A stretch of 64,000 nt of DNA from Bacteroides timonensis (GTDB taxonomy: Bacteria; Bacteroidota; Bacteroidia; Bacteroidales; Bacteroidaceae). The notes under the pieces were generated by a model. It saw only the letters and a program-made list of their open reading frames with translations, searched no databases and was not told the origin of the DNA. Shown piece after piece: positions 11,703-23,116 of the stretch (the stretch's first letter is position 1; each line of letters starts with the position of its first letter). Where the stretch lies: the NCBI RefSeq assembly GCF_000513195.1, contig NZ_CBVI010000008.1, positions 100,523-164,522 on the forward strand. Reading direction: 5' to 3'. The position numbers and the translations under genes are program-made.

Positions 11703-14216
11703 TTATTTCAGCAGGCTGTTGGCTGCATTCACCAGGTAGATGTAGCTTGCTGCCAGATCTATTACATACTCATTCTCGCTCCAAAGAAAAGGATAATCCT
11801 CCCTGTTCTCGGGGAAATCCGGTTTCAATATCCTGACGCCTGGCACTACACCTCCGGGGATGAAACTGAAGTCGGCCCGATTGTTCCCGTAAGCCACCTT
11901 TTTGGGCTGTGCGCCTACTCCCGAAACAAAAGACAGATTATGACACGGATGGCAGCCGTACAGATAGTTCAATCCTCTGTATATGTATTCCGGGTTTATC
12001 AGCTCGGGATACGACCGATGGAGCAGGTAGTTCGTAATACACGCCTGAACAATGTTTCTGTTGCCTGCCCATCCGGCAGTGCTGATTCTTACTCCATACG
12101 GATTTTCTTTGTCTACTTCGGCAAGTTCTCCGGCATAAGCTTCTACCAGGGGCTTTACTTGCTTCTTGAAAGCGTTATCCATGAAAGGAATCATTTGTGC
12201 AATGACAGAGGCATTCCGGTTGAATTGTTCCAAAAGGGTGGGGAGCAATTCGTTCATTCTTGTTTTGTAACCTTCGTAGTCCGTTGAGCGCCAGAGTTCA
12301 AAAGCAGCTCTGCATTCGATGGATTTCATGAATTCAGGATTGCTGAATCGTCCGTTATACGTTTGTTCTTCGGGATTTGCCTGGCGGTTGTGTTCGTCGT
12401 CCCAGATGAAGCGGGCCACGCGCAGGGCTTCTTTGCTCAGTTCCGGATTGTACTCCTTCAACGCACGCGAAGCAGCTGCCAGCGAAATAGCTGTGCCATA
12501 ATTCATGTGCGGTGTCCGGTTGGTGAATGCCCAACGGTCATCGGGAGTACCGCTTGTGCGCCCGTCGGTTTGCAGGCTATCCAGACGAGGGTTATAAACC
12601 AGGTTATCCGTCTTGTTTACCGCATCTCCCAAATGGCGGTACTGATATAAATGAGACTCGTTGATTCCCGGAATGGCGTAGCCTATCGCATTCACTTGCG
12701 CCACTAATTGCAGAACGCCGTGTTCAATCTGTTGCAGTACATCGGGCTTGCCGTCGGGTACGTGTATTTCCGTATAGCGTGTCTTTTGGTTAATGGTGGT
12801 TTCATCGCGGTTTATCCTAAAACTTTCCCACAAAAGGACGAAAGCTTGTATTACGGCATGTTGTGATCCGGTCTGGATATCGAAGTCTCCTGCATCGAAC
12901 CATCCGCCGACGTTCAGGCCGGGGATATGCTCCAGTGGTTTGTACTTGTTGCCGGTGGTCGGTCCCTGTCTCCAACCGTCCCAATGGATGCGGTTGACGG
13001 GAGCTTGCAGGGCATCATCCAGATGTGCGGCGCCATGCCATACGCGATAGGCTTCGCGGACAAACATGTGATCCATCTGTACGGGGAAGAATACGTCCAG
13101 TGTCGGGAACCATGCCTTTTGAAACACATCTGTTGCGATGGGGAAAGGCGCTGTGCGCTGGTCGCCATATTCCAGCATGTAGATGCCCGGTTCTGTGACG
13201 GAGGAGAAATCAAATTGAAGGTAATTGTAGCGTGTGTACATTCCCCAGGTGTTGGGAGTGCCGGACAGGGCTTTGCTGAGGCTGCCGTCACTACACACCT
13301 TATATAAAGAGACGGTGGAAAGTGGCTTGTCATTTTTATCCAGTTCCACTACGGCCACTTTATTTTGTGTGGGGTGGTAACCTACTTGTGAGTAGCTTAC
13401 CACGGGTTTGCGCACCCAGTCGGATTGTGTCTCCGCTGTGATAAACCATTCGGCTATCTTGCCGGTCTTTCCTGCCGGAAGCAGGGTACGCACAACGAAG
13501 TTTCCGTTCTGTTGTTTGTTCCTTCCGTCAAATAGTGACAGATTATTGTCATCGGTGGTGCGGATGGTGATGTGCTTCAACGGTTCGTCCGGTGCAATGT
13601 CTATCAGTTTGCCGGTGGCCATGGGAGTGGATTCCACTTCACCGTTGATGGTAGTCATAAAGTCGGCCGGGGAGGTGGGGAACAGACCGTGCTTGCCGTC
13701 TATTATGTAGGAATGGCCGAAGAAGACCGGGGGCATGAATTCCATATTCAGTCCGGCTATGCCATGCAATGCTTCGGGCAAAGGTTTGTCTAGGTTTACA
13801 CTAAGGTAGAAGCCGCCGTCACGGGCTTCCCCTGTCAACTTGTATTCGAAGTTGTATTCGGGATACTCCAGCATGACGTCAATCCGGTTATGCTCCTTAT
13901 CCGGTATACGCTCGACGAACTTCGGCAACTTGTCCCATTGTCCGGGTGTCGGATTCATGCGGACATCTCCGTTGGTCGCGGTGCGGATGCCGTGATGAAT
14001 GATTTCGACGGCGCTGATTTTGGAATCATCAAAGGTCGCATCGTATAGGTTGCTGAATACGAAGAAGTTCAGTCCACGTGTTTCGAAGTAGTTAGAGTCA
14101 TTTAATGCCAGATGGTTGTTGCGGGAAAAGGAGGTACTTTTCCCGCAACCGATGAATATCAGGCATCCCACTACTTCCATACAAAGAATGATTGCTTTTA
14201 ATTTCATACTATTCAT
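11703..14216 (-). CDS. GH9-family glycosidase lipoprotein
   Basis: An 837-residue member of the cellulase family GH9. A signal peptide with lipobox FIGC (Cys24) predicts a lipid-anchored, possibly surface-exposed protein. Residues about 270-360 form a CelD-type immunoglobulin-like domain (SYSQVGYHP to GIYMLEYG). The (alpha/alpha)6 catalytic domain follows, with GGWFDAGDFD (Asp441 and Asp444, base) and the C-terminal WSENEYVIDLAAS (Glu816, acid). Residues about 40-265 are an extra N-terminal beta-rich region I do not recognise. An alternative start is Met4. It directly follows SusD, where a surface glycan-binding lipoprotein is common. Beta-glucan, xyloglucan or xylan-backbone activity are all possible. 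Confidence 0.9.
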   Translation of the reverse strand: MNSMKLKAIILCMEVVGCLIFIGCGKSTSFSRNNHLALNDSNYFETRGLNFFVFSNLYDATFDDSKISAVEIIHHGIRTATNGDVRMNPTPGQWDKLPKFVERIPDKEHNRIDVMLEYPEYNFEYKLTGEARDGGFYLSVNLDKPLPEALHGIAGLNMEFMPPVFFGHSYIIDGKHGLFPTSPADFMTTINGEVESTPMATGKLIDIAPDEPLKHITIRTTDDNNLSLFDGRNKQQNGNFVVRTLLPAGKTGKIAEWFITAETQSDWVRKPVVSYSQVGYHPTQNKVAVVELDKNDKPLSTVSLYKVCSDGSLSKALSGTPNTWGMYTRYNYLQFDFSSVTEPGIYMLEYGDQRTAPFPIATDVFQKAWFPTLDVFFPVQMDHMFVREAYRVWHGAAHLDDALQAPVNRIHWDGWRQGPTTGNKYKPLEHIPGLNVGGWFDAGDFDIQTGSQHAVIQAFVLLWESFRINRDETTINQKTRYTEIHVPDGKPDVLQQIEHGVLQLVAQVNAIGYAIPGINESHLYQYRHLGDAVNKTDNLVYNPRLDSLQTDGRTSGTPDDRWAFTNRTPHMNYGTAISLAAASRALKEYNPELSKEALRVARFIWDDEHNRQANPEEQTYNGRFSNPEFMKSIECRAAFELWRSTDYEGYKTRMNELLPTLLEQFNRNASVIAQMIPFMDNAFKKQVKPLVEAYAGELAEVDKENPYGVRISTAGWAGNRNIVQACITNYLLHRSYPELINPEYIYRGLNYLYGCHPCHNLSFVSGVGAQPKKVAYGNNRADFSFIPGGVVPGVRILKPDFPENREDYPFLWSENEYVIDLAASYIYLVNAANSLLK

Positions 14217-14363
14217 TTTTGTTGTCGGTTCACTTAATCATTAATGTGAATCAGCAGTTGGCTTGCCGATTTAGCCATCTTCACCAAACGGGCATAGGCC
14301 TCATTCTGGTTACAGTGCTGTTTCTCAATACTTACATGTGTTATCAAATAATTAAAAGATTAA

Positions 14364-16100
14364 TTATTTTGTTGCCCATCCGTTAAGTTGATGAAGTTCT
14401 TTGTTTAAGTCTATAACATCTTTAGGGAATGGGAAGTATTCATGTTTACCCTTTACAAAGCCATAAGAGTTTGCAGGTAAATTTTGAATTACTGATAAAG
14501 GATGAGTCAACACAGCACGCAGATGATGCTCTTTTCCAAAGTATGGTGTACCTTCAATGAAGAAATCGTCATACAGTTGCGGAACCTGGTCTACAACTGC
14601 ATCTTGACATTCCTTAGCAATGCCCCAACGAACGATATCGTGGAAACGGCAAGTCTCAAACCAAAGTTCGTACTGCTTTTCATCACGAAGAGTCTGAATT
14701 GTGAGTTCTGTTTCAGGAGCTTCTGCACGTTTCTGAATAGCATTCAGATATTTTTTGCCTTCAGGTATATTACCTGTTTCAAGACAAGCCTCTGCATAAA
14801 GCAGATATGCTTCTCCCAATCTGGCGATACGGAATGATGCGGAGTTATGAACATCGCTAATAGTCATATTACGGTCGTTAGGAGATTCTATATTCTTGAC
14901 TTCCATATATATGCCATGTGAAAACAGACCATCCGTACTCTTGATACCGCGTTTGGGGTCTTTCTTCTTATCAGCAAGAGACATTTCATTTCCGTCAGCA
15001 TCGAAATCCGTTTCCCAACCACAGAGTTCAGAGTCGTATAAGAACTCGTCTGGAGTAAGGAATGTAGCTTTGCGACGTGGACCGTCACCATCATTTTCAT
15101 ACATTTTTTCAGCGAACTTCCAGTTGATGGCACCACCGCCCCAACCATCATTAGCACCGCAAATAGATGCACGAGAACCTAAACGGTCATAACGCCAGTT
15201 CAATACGTTGTTGACCATCCAACCTCCACGGAAGATATTATTCCAAAAACCTTTATCTGCGTTACCAAAACGGTTAGCCTCAAAGATTTTTTCTTCGCAA
15301 CCATTACCCTCTACATGGAATAGGTCACGGAAACGATTTCCCGGAACAAGTGCATAGTTGGGAGATTCAACCAGCGGTTTAAGGTCTTTCACTGCACGAG
15401 CCATATCACCGGCAAATACAGCAGATTTGCCCGCTACGAAATATGCAAAACCTTTTGTAACTTTATATGCCCCTTCTACATCATCTTGACCTTTACGAGC
15501 ATCAAGAGCATCTACAACTTCTTCACACTCCGAAGCACACCATTCAAGCAGAGATTTTTGGCTTTCTACATTTGTAGGTTTGTCATCAGCGCCAAGCAAT
15601 TTATCGACTTTTGGAGGACACTGGAATGTGAGAGCCGCCATCATGTGACAATAAGCACGTAATACGCGAGCTTCCGCAACACAACGGGCCATAACCGTAC
15701 TTGCAGCCGGGTCTACATATGTTATCACAAGATTACATGCATAAATAGCCTTATAGTAACGTTGATATAGCTCTTTTAACCCTGCGCTACCCGTATCATA
15801 GCGGAACTCATCGAATATACGCATATCCATATGGTCAGTATGATCTGTACCCGCAGAGAAAACATCATCCGCCGAATAATTGAGCAAAGTAAACTGCGGC
15901 TGATAGATTCCGACAGACGAACATACATTATCAAGGAATTGCGCATAAGCGGCAGTCATAGCATCAATAGCATCTTGATCGGTTTTATAGAAAGTTTCAG
16001 TAGAGCTAACAGCCTTCTGTTCAATGTCCAAACGACTTTCATCGCAAGATGCGCAGAACAGTGCGGCACATACCGTAAACGAATATATATATTTTTTCAT
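14364..16100 (-). CDS. SusD-like outer-membrane glycan-binding lipoprotein
   Basis: A 578-residue RagB/SusD-family protein that caps the SusC transporter and captures oligosaccharide at the cell surface. Lipobox LFCASC (Cys19), followed by the typical SusD start (LDIEQKAVSSTETFYKTDQDAIDAM) and TPR-like helices (RVLRAYCHMMAALTF). The C-terminal RagB domain has RIARLGEAYLLYAEACLETG and an ELWFETCRFHDIVRWG stretch. The gene starts 21 bases after the SusC stop, the normal susCD arrangement. Confidence 0.96.
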   Translation of the reverse strand: MKKYIYSFTVCAALFCASCDESRLDIEQKAVSSTETFYKTDQDAIDAMTAAYAQFLDNVCSSVGIYQPQFTLLNYSADDVFSAGTDHTDHMDMRIFDEFRYDTGSAGLKELYQRYYKAIYACNLVITYVDPAASTVMARCVAEARVLRAYCHMMAALTFQCPPKVDKLLGADDKPTNVESQKSLLEWCASECEEVVDALDARKGQDDVEGAYKVTKGFAYFVAGKSAVFAGDMARAVKDLKPLVESPNYALVPGNRFRDLFHVEGNGCEEKIFEANRFGNADKGFWNNIFRGGWMVNNVLNWRYDRLGSRASICGANDGWGGGAINWKFAEKMYENDGDGPRRKATFLTPDEFLYDSELCGWETDFDADGNEMSLADKKKDPKRGIKSTDGLFSHGIYMEVKNIESPNDRNMTISDVHNSASFRIARLGEAYLLYAEACLETGNIPEGKKYLNAIQKRAEAPETELTIQTLRDEKQYELWFETCRFHDIVRWGIAKECQDAVVDQVPQLYDDFFIEGTPYFGKEHHLRAVLTHPLSVIQNLPANSYGFVKGKHEYFPFPKDVIDLNKELHQLNGWATK

Positions 16101-16121
16101 TTTTGTCAGTATTAATAGTTA

Positions 16122-19100
16122 TTAGAATGTTACATTAAGACCAAATGTCATCTTGCGCATTGTAGGATATGCACCGGCATCAAGACCTACATTATTACCA
16201 TTTCTTGAAGCAATTTCAGGATCAAGACCCGGATAAGATGTAAATGTGAAGAAGTCGTCAAGTGACACGTAAGCGCGAAGGTTCTCAATAAATACTTTTT
16301 TCGTGATGGACTTCGGTAATGTGTATCCTAACTGCAATTGCTTGATCTTAAAGTATGATCCGTCAAACACAAGAGCAGAAGATGACCAGTAAATCTTATC
16401 ACCTGCAATTGTGTTGAGATTAGGCATATTGCCTTTCTTGGCTTCATCATAGAAATGCTTGGAGATATTGTTGTAACCTGTACGATACATACCATAGTAG
16501 ACATCGTTTCCTACTGTACCTGTTCCAAATGCTGAGAAATCGAAACCCTTGTACTCAAGATTGATTGTGATACCGTAGGTAAGATCAGGAATACCTTTAC
16601 CGATATTGAATTGATCTTCGTCACCCGGAGTTAACGTCTCATTGCCTTCTTTGTCGAGATAAAGAGCCTGTCCTTCTGAGTTCTTACCTATATATTTGTA
16701 ACCACGCATATACCATACCGGCATACCTTGCTCGAAGTTGGTGTATATAGTACTGTTTGCACCTGATATGCTTCCACCCGAGATACGTGTGATACGGTCA
16801 TCAAGGTAAGTCACTTCATTCTTCAATGTTGCAAAGTTACCTGATACTGAGTAATTCAGTTTACCTATGTTGCCTTTATAAGTTGCTTCAAATTCAAAGC
16901 CTTTGTTCTGTACCTCACCTGCATTGATCATCTGTGAAGATACACCTGTCTCAGGCAAACATGGAGCGTCCACAAGAAGGTCTTTGGTAGTTTTCTTATA
17001 GTAGTCCATGCTGATTGTCAAAGCATCGTTGAATAAACGTAAGTCAAGACCGAAGTCCAACTGATCGGATGTTTCCCAAGTAAGATTAGGATTAGCCAAA
17101 CCGCTTGGCATAGAACCGTTTGTGACAGTCGAACTGTTACCGTATTGATACCACTGGCCACCGGTTGCAATAGAAGAAGAATATTTATAGCCGCTAAGTA
17201 CGTTGATATTACCGTTACGTCCCCAAGATGCACGGAGCTTGGCAAATGAAACAATGTTATCAGGGACTAAATTCTTGAAGAATTTTTCGTTGCTGATTGT
17301 CCAACCTGCTGATACTGACGGGAAGTAACCCCAACGTTTATCTGCCGGAAGTTTTGAAGTATCGAATGCGTCAGCACGGAAATTGCCTTGCAGACTATAG
17401 CGGTTGTCATAAGTATATCCTAAACGGCCGAAGTATGAAATACTTGAAGACTTACCCGGTGTTCCGCTGAATGTACGGGAAACTTTATCTGATACAAGTA
17501 CGCAATCCAAGTAACGGAAATTTGGCGCGTATGAAGAAAGCAATTCTTCACCTGACGCACCGGCTGTCGTTTTTTTGTCTTCGTTTTGGATGTATGACAT
17601 ACCTGCCATTGCCGAGATGCTGTGCTTGCCGATTGAAGTCATATAGTTGGCAAAGTTCTCCCATTGATAGTACAGACCGGTGCTCGTAGTCTGATTGAGA
17701 GAGTATCTGGTATCACTTACACGCCCGGTAATATAGTAAGGTTCCGCATAGCTGTAAGTATTGCCCTGAACAATGCGGGTACCGAAACGGGAAGTAAATG
17801 TAAAACCCTTGAAAGGAGTCAGGTTTGCAAAGAATGTGCTATGTACATTGATGCCTTCATTTTTATTATTAGCATTCTTATCGCGCTGCGCAAATGGAGT
17901 ACCACCGGCAAGTTCCGTATTGAAGTATGAAGTAGCATACATACCCTTCTCATCACCGTAGAAACGATAGTTTGTATCAGAAGTTCCATTCTGAACTGCG
18001 TCATAAACAGAACCTGTGGCAGCAAGATATTGGCTGCGATCTGTCCAGTGTGTAGGCGTAAGAGGATCCATAACAAGAAGCATTTCAAAAGCAGAGCCAT
18101 AACCATATTCCGATACGCTGCCTCTACGCCATTTCTCTATGGAAGTGTTGGTACCTACCTGCAACCAAGGTTTTATTTTATAATCAGCATTAAGCTGGAC
18201 GGTCAAACGTTCGTAGTAGTCGTTCTTACCTTTTACGATACCGTCTTGATTAACGTATGTGAGGTTCGCGAAATATTGCCCTTTGTCGTTGCTACCCTGG
18301 AATGAAAGAGAGTGCTGTTTGCTCCAAGAAGTTCCCATAAATTCGTCCAACCAGTTTGTATCTGTATTTTGATTCCAATTATAGTCACGAACAGCATCCG
18401 ATATGGCAGCTTCGACGTTATATCCTTGCATGCTCATCCAGTCCTTGAATTCTTCTGCATTCAGTAATTGCGGAACATGTCCAAGTTGGTTCATAGTATA
18501 ACGTATATTATATGTAATCTTGCCGGTACCTTTTCCTCCCCCATTCTTGGTTGTGATAAGTACTACGCCGTTACCAGCTTCAGAACCGTAGATTGCTGCG
18601 GATGCGGCATCTTTCAATACTTCCATAGATTCGATCAAGCTCGGATCAAGATACTGGATACTTGAAACCTTCAAACCATCTACAATCAAGAGAGGACCAA
18701 TATTTCCGGAATTGGAGGAATAACCACGTACACGGATTTCAGCACCGTTACCCGGAGCACCTGATGAATTCAATATTTGAATACCTGCGGCTTTACCTTG
18801 AAGGGCAGCGGCAGCATCGGTTGTTGCCAGGCCTTTAAGGTCTTTAGAGTTTACAGAGGCTACAGCACCTGTCAGGTCACTCTTGCGCTGAACGCCATAG
18901 CCTACAACCACAACCTCATCAAGCACTTGTGTATCTTCTTCCAAACGAAAGTTGATTACGCTACGGCCATTGACCTTAACAGTCTGCGTTTTGTAGCCTA
19001 TAAAAGAAACGGTAAGGGTAGCATTACTGTTACTTACCTGAATAGAGTAATTACCATTGAGATCGGTAATACGACCGTTGCTGGTTCCTTCTTCAAGAAT

Positions 19101-19253
19101 AGCCACACCGATCATTGGCTCAGAATCATTGGCTGAGACAACAGTACCTTTGATTTGGATTTGCGCTGATGCTGATATGCACGTAAAAAACACAAGCACA
19201 AGCATAAACAGAAAAGGAATCTTCTGAATTTTCTGGACTACATTTTTCATCAT
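16122..19253 (-). CDS. SusC-like TonB-dependent outer-membrane transporter
   Basis: A 1043-residue TonB-dependent receptor importing oligosaccharides with its SusD partner. Signal peptide to about residue 31 (ISASAQ), carboxypeptidase-D-like regulatory domain (about 33-105, IKGTVVSANDSEPMIGVAI), a TonB-box-like DEVVVVGYG, the plug (GLATTDAAAALQGKAAGIQI, IRVRGYSS) and a 22-strand barrel ending in the expected aromatic residue (FGLNVTF). Length is usual for SusC. Probably the first gene of the susCD segment, preceded by a 262-base leader. Confidence 0.97.
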   Translation of the reverse strand: MMKNVVQKIQKIPFLFMLVLVFFTCISASAQIQIKGTVVSANDSEPMIGVAILEEGTSNGRITDLNGNYSIQVSNSNATLTVSFIGYKTQTVKVNGRSVINFRLEEDTQVLDEVVVVGYGVQRKSDLTGAVASVNSKDLKGLATTDAAAALQGKAAGIQILNSSGAPGNGAEIRVRGYSSNSGNIGPLLIVDGLKVSSIQYLDPSLIESMEVLKDAASAAIYGSEAGNGVVLITTKNGGGKGTGKITYNIRYTMNQLGHVPQLLNAEEFKDWMSMQGYNVEAAISDAVRDYNWNQNTDTNWLDEFMGTSWSKQHSLSFQGSNDKGQYFANLTYVNQDGIVKGKNDYYERLTVQLNADYKIKPWLQVGTNTSIEKWRRGSVSEYGYGSAFEMLLVMDPLTPTHWTDRSQYLAATGSVYDAVQNGTSDTNYRFYGDEKGMYATSYFNTELAGGTPFAQRDKNANNKNEGINVHSTFFANLTPFKGFTFTSRFGTRIVQGNTYSYAEPYYITGRVSDTRYSLNQTTSTGLYYQWENFANYMTSIGKHSISAMAGMSYIQNEDKKTTAGASGEELLSSYAPNFRYLDCVLVSDKVSRTFSGTPGKSSSISYFGRLGYTYDNRYSLQGNFRADAFDTSKLPADKRWGYFPSVSAGWTISNEKFFKNLVPDNIVSFAKLRASWGRNGNINVLSGYKYSSSIATGGQWYQYGNSSTVTNGSMPSGLANPNLTWETSDQLDFGLDLRLFNDALTISMDYYKKTTKDLLVDAPCLPETGVSSQMINAGEVQNKGFEFEATYKGNIGKLNYSVSGNFATLKNEVTYLDDRITRISGGSISGANSTIYTNFEQGMPVWYMRGYKYIGKNSEGQALYLDKEGNETLTPGDEDQFNIGKGIPDLTYGITINLEYKGFDFSAFGTGTVGNDVYYGMYRTGYNNISKHFYDEAKKGNMPNLNTIAGDKIYWSSSALVFDGSYFKIKQLQLGYTLPKSITKKVFIENLRAYVSLDDFFTFTSYPGLDPEIASRNGNNVGLDAGAYPTMRKMTFGLNVTF

Positions 19254-19397
19254 AATTAGTTTAAGAATTAATAATTGCGTTTTTCATTCATCATTAGCTA
19301 CCGCTACAATAGTTCTCTAGCTATCATCATACATACATTTCATAGTTTTCAATTATTTAAGATTAATATAAGAGAAAGGCAATTCATTTTTTAACTC

Positions 19398-19460
19398 TGA
19401 ATCGGCAAGACAACTGCTGAGTCGCATTATTAATTCAAACTGGTTGCCTGAGCCGATTCA
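19398..19460 (-). promoter_or_regulatory. Inverted repeat in the leader before susC
   Basis: TGAATCGGC at 19398-19406 pairs with GCCGATTCA at 19452-19460; neighbouring bases (AGACAAC with GGTTGCCT) extend the stem with a few mismatches. It lies between the GH43 gene and susC. There is no T run on the minus strand after it, so it is not an obvious intrinsic terminator. The rest of the 19254-19515 spacer is AT-rich, and I see no clear TAnnTTTG box on the minus strand. Confidence 0.45.
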
Positions 19461-19515
19461 TTATTTTTGAGTGGAGTTACCCGTTCATAGCACTTTAAGG
19501 TAATAGGGTTTGTTG

Positions 19516-20973
19516 TTAATGATCACGGAAATTCCATTTGGAATTATCACTGTTCATATCGAATTCGCCGAGAGAAGGAGTGCTGTCTCCTACGGATACC
19601 AGAACCAGTTCCTTGTCAGTTCCCGGTACTTCTTTGGGCATGATCCGGTAGGTGCCGTCTGTCAACTGGTCGATTCGCCACAGTTGTTCGGGGGCTCCCG
19701 TGAACTTAGGAACTGTCACGACTTCCGCATTTGCTGTGGCGGCCAGTGCGCGATTGGTTCCTTCAATCACAATCTTGTAATAAGGGCCGCCCAGATATCC
19801 GCCTCCATCGGGCACGGCAGTAATGGTCCACTTCTGATGAGGACGGAACATATAATCTCCGATTCTTACGTTGATTTTTCCTTGTGGCCAAGTCCCGATC
19901 ACATCTTCCAACGTCTGCGATTTCAAAGGTACGACGGGCGTGTCATCTTTTTCCCAAAAGCGGTGTCTAGTATATTCCATACGTACAAAATCGACGGCAA
20001 GTTCAAGGGCATACCCTCTACGCTCGGATTCAATCTCATACGTTCCCTCTTTGAAGACCTCGCCGGCAACGGGCCAGCCGTTCTTCCATAAAAGCGGGCG
20101 TATGCCCAGCACACTGCGGCCACCCCGGTCGAAATCGGCCTCAAAGTGGCATGACATCTTCTCTACTCCGTCGGCTACTTTGAAAAGCCCGAAGTGTCCC
20201 GGACCGGTTTGGCGGTTACCTGCGGCAATCACCATCTTGCCACCGCCTTCCAGCATTTTTCTTCCCATATTATCGACATACGGCCCCGTCACTTTGCGCG
20301 AACGGCCGACAACAATATTGTAGGTGGAGTTCGGGCCATCGCAGCAAGTGCCGTGTGTTCCCAGAAGATAATACCAGCCATCACGATAGATCAGATCGGT
20401 TGCTTCACAGTCAATGGCGATGTCGATTTCTTTGTTGCCCTCCATCCGTTTGCCGGTTGCGGGGTCGAGTTCTACAAGCCTGATAAAGCCGAAATACGTG
20501 CCGTAAGACAACCACAAGCGTCCGTCTGTCGGGTCGAGCAGAAGTCCGGCATCAATGGCATCGCAATCTTCATCATTCACTGAGGAGGCCACTTCTATAG
20601 GCTCCGTATATTTAAAATCCGGGGAATTGGGGTCTAGAGTTTTATTCCACATGGTTAATACTTTACCGCTGTGTCCTCCGCCGAGCCCTCCTCCTGTGGC
20701 ACTGTAAGCAATCAGATAGCGGTCACCGATTTTCACGGCATCGGGCGCGGCGCCTCCGCCGGGTCTTACTCCACCGCCGTTCCATGTCCAGCCGTCTTCA
20801 GATATCAATCCGCCTCCACCTGTGCCGAAAGTATAATATTTACCATCGCACTCCATGATAGTGGACGGGTCGTGTATGTATGGAGTGCCGATTTGTGCAA
20901 TTGCTTTTTCAGATGTCAATACAAACATCAGGGCTGCCGTGCCCAGAAGTATAGCTTTTGTTTTCATGATCAT
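19516..20973 (-). CDS. Secreted GH43-family glycosidase with C-terminal trefoil-like domain
   Basis: A 485-residue secreted arabinanase-like GH43 protein. Signal peptide near residues 1-27 (KAIAQ). The propeller shows base Asp35 (YIHDPSTIM), pKa-modulating Asp141 (AIDAGLLL) and a probable acid Glu190 (DCEATDLIYRDGWYYL). Residues about 375-485, with YKIVIEGTNRALAA and APEQLWRIDQL, resemble a ricin-type beta-trefoil carbohydrate-binding domain. The ATG overlaps the stop of the preceding gene as ATGA, so translation is probably coupled; a second ATG lies two codons downstream. Substrate is probably arabinose-containing side chains (inference). Confidence 0.9.
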   Translation of the reverse strand: MIMKTKAILLGTAALMFVLTSEKAIAQIGTPYIHDPSTIMECDGKYYTFGTGGGGLISEDGWTWNGGGVRPGGGAAPDAVKIGDRYLIAYSATGGGLGGGHSGKVLTMWNKTLDPNSPDFKYTEPIEVASSVNDEDCDAIDAGLLLDPTDGRLWLSYGTYFGFIRLVELDPATGKRMEGNKEIDIAIDCEATDLIYRDGWYYLLGTHGTCCDGPNSTYNIVVGRSRKVTGPYVDNMGRKMLEGGGKMVIAAGNRQTGPGHFGLFKVADGVEKMSCHFEADFDRGGRSVLGIRPLLWKNGWPVAGEVFKEGTYEIESERRGYALELAVDFVRMEYTRHRFWEKDDTPVVPLKSQTLEDVIGTWPQGKINVRIGDYMFRPHQKWTITAVPDGGGYLGGPYYKIVIEGTNRALAATANAEVVTVPKFTGAPEQLWRIDQLTDGTYRIMPKEVPGTDKELVLVSVGDSTPSLGEFDMNSDNSKWNFRDH

Positions 20974-21668
20974 TTATAGCTGATAGTAATGTTTTTAACG
21001 GGTGTTCCATTCTCATTGAGGAAGCGAACACAGAAATCACTCATTCCGGGACCGTTGATGATGGCTCCGCGAATGATGTTCTTGCCCTTCTTTAAAGTCA
21101 GCCGGCGTGAGAGACAGTCATCCTTGACCATACGTCGGTCGCCCGAAAGAATTACGGCTTCCTCACCGTTCAGCCACCACATGGATGCGGAGTTAGAACC
21201 TACTGACATCCGGATGTTCTCCATGTCTTCGGGACATTCTATGACTGTGACTGCCCAGAACAGCACGCCGTACACTTGTTTCTTCAGACCGGAGGCAAAA
21301 CGGAAGAGCTTCACGTTAAACAGCTTGCTGTCGAGCGCGTGCCAGGTTAGCTTTTGTTTGCCTACTTTCACTTTATCCCCGTCTTTGGGCAGAACGGTGA
21401 ATTGATTGGGGAAATACTCGGTTGCAAATGCTTCGCGAATGTAACTGTCGGTAAAGACCGTGTTGGAACGGTTGGGCTTGTCGATGGGTTCCAGCAACAG
21501 CCAGCGCTGGATAAAGCCCTCACTGTCAGGTGACATCATATTCGTGGTTGCCGGAGAAAAGTAGTCTGACAACCGGGGGGACGCTTCATTCTTTTGAGCA
21601 TAGCCATGTAAACCCATCATAGCCGCGATACAAGCCGCCAACAATGATTTTCGATGGAAGATATTCAT
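20970..21668 (-). CDS. Secreted protein of unknown function in the PUL
   Basis: A 232-residue protein with a signal peptide (cut near GLHGYAQ, residue 25) and no lipobox. I do not recognise a catalytic motif. It contains EGFIQRWLLLEPIDKPN, then a segment (SASMWWLNGEEAVILSGDRRM, then LKKGKNIIRGAIINGPG) that looks like a galactose-binding-type jelly-roll of the kind attached to glycosidases and esterases. Stop and next start overlap (ATGA) with the GH43 gene, and the CE1 esterase gene ends 28 bases before it, so the three form one transcript. A carbohydrate-binding accessory protein for the esterase or GH43 is my best guess. Confidence 0.75.
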   Translation of the reverse strand: MNIFHRKSLLAACIAAMMGLHGYAQKNEASPRLSDYFSPATTNMMSPDSEGFIQRWLLLEPIDKPNRSNTVFTDSYIREAFATEYFPNQFTVLPKDGDKVKVGKQKLTWHALDSKLFNVKLFRFASGLKKQVYGVLFWAVTVIECPEDMENIRMSVGSNSASMWWLNGEEAVILSGDRRMVKDDCLSRRLTLKKGKNIIRGAIINGPGMSDFCVRFLNENGTPVKNITISYK

Positions 21669-21696
21669 CGTTATAGTCTGTTTTATTGATTATACA

Positions 21697-22869
<1,173 letters not shown>

Positions 22870-23020
22870 TTAGATATAAAATTAATGATTCAGTGAATTT
22901 ATCTATTCAGTGGATGTTGAGCGTAAAATTACTCTGCTAATGCTTTGTGTTGGATTACTATTTTGTTTTCGGGGAGGATTTTTTTAGGAGGATAAGATTA
23001 ATCCACCGGATAGAAAGAAA

Positions 23021-23054
23021 AATCCCCTTCCTGATATTGAATAGGAAGGGGATT
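23021..23054 (-). terminator. Intrinsic terminator hairpin
   Basis: Perfect 12-bp stem (23021-23032 with 23043-23054) and a 10-base loop. On the minus strand the stem is followed by TTTCTTTC, fitting termination of the gene at 23117-23515. It insulates that gene from the PUL. Confidence 0.8.
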
Positions 23055-23116
23055 ATAACCCGTCTTTTGCCTTATATGGAAGGGATTTAGTACAACAAAG
23101 TCACCTTAACTTTGCC

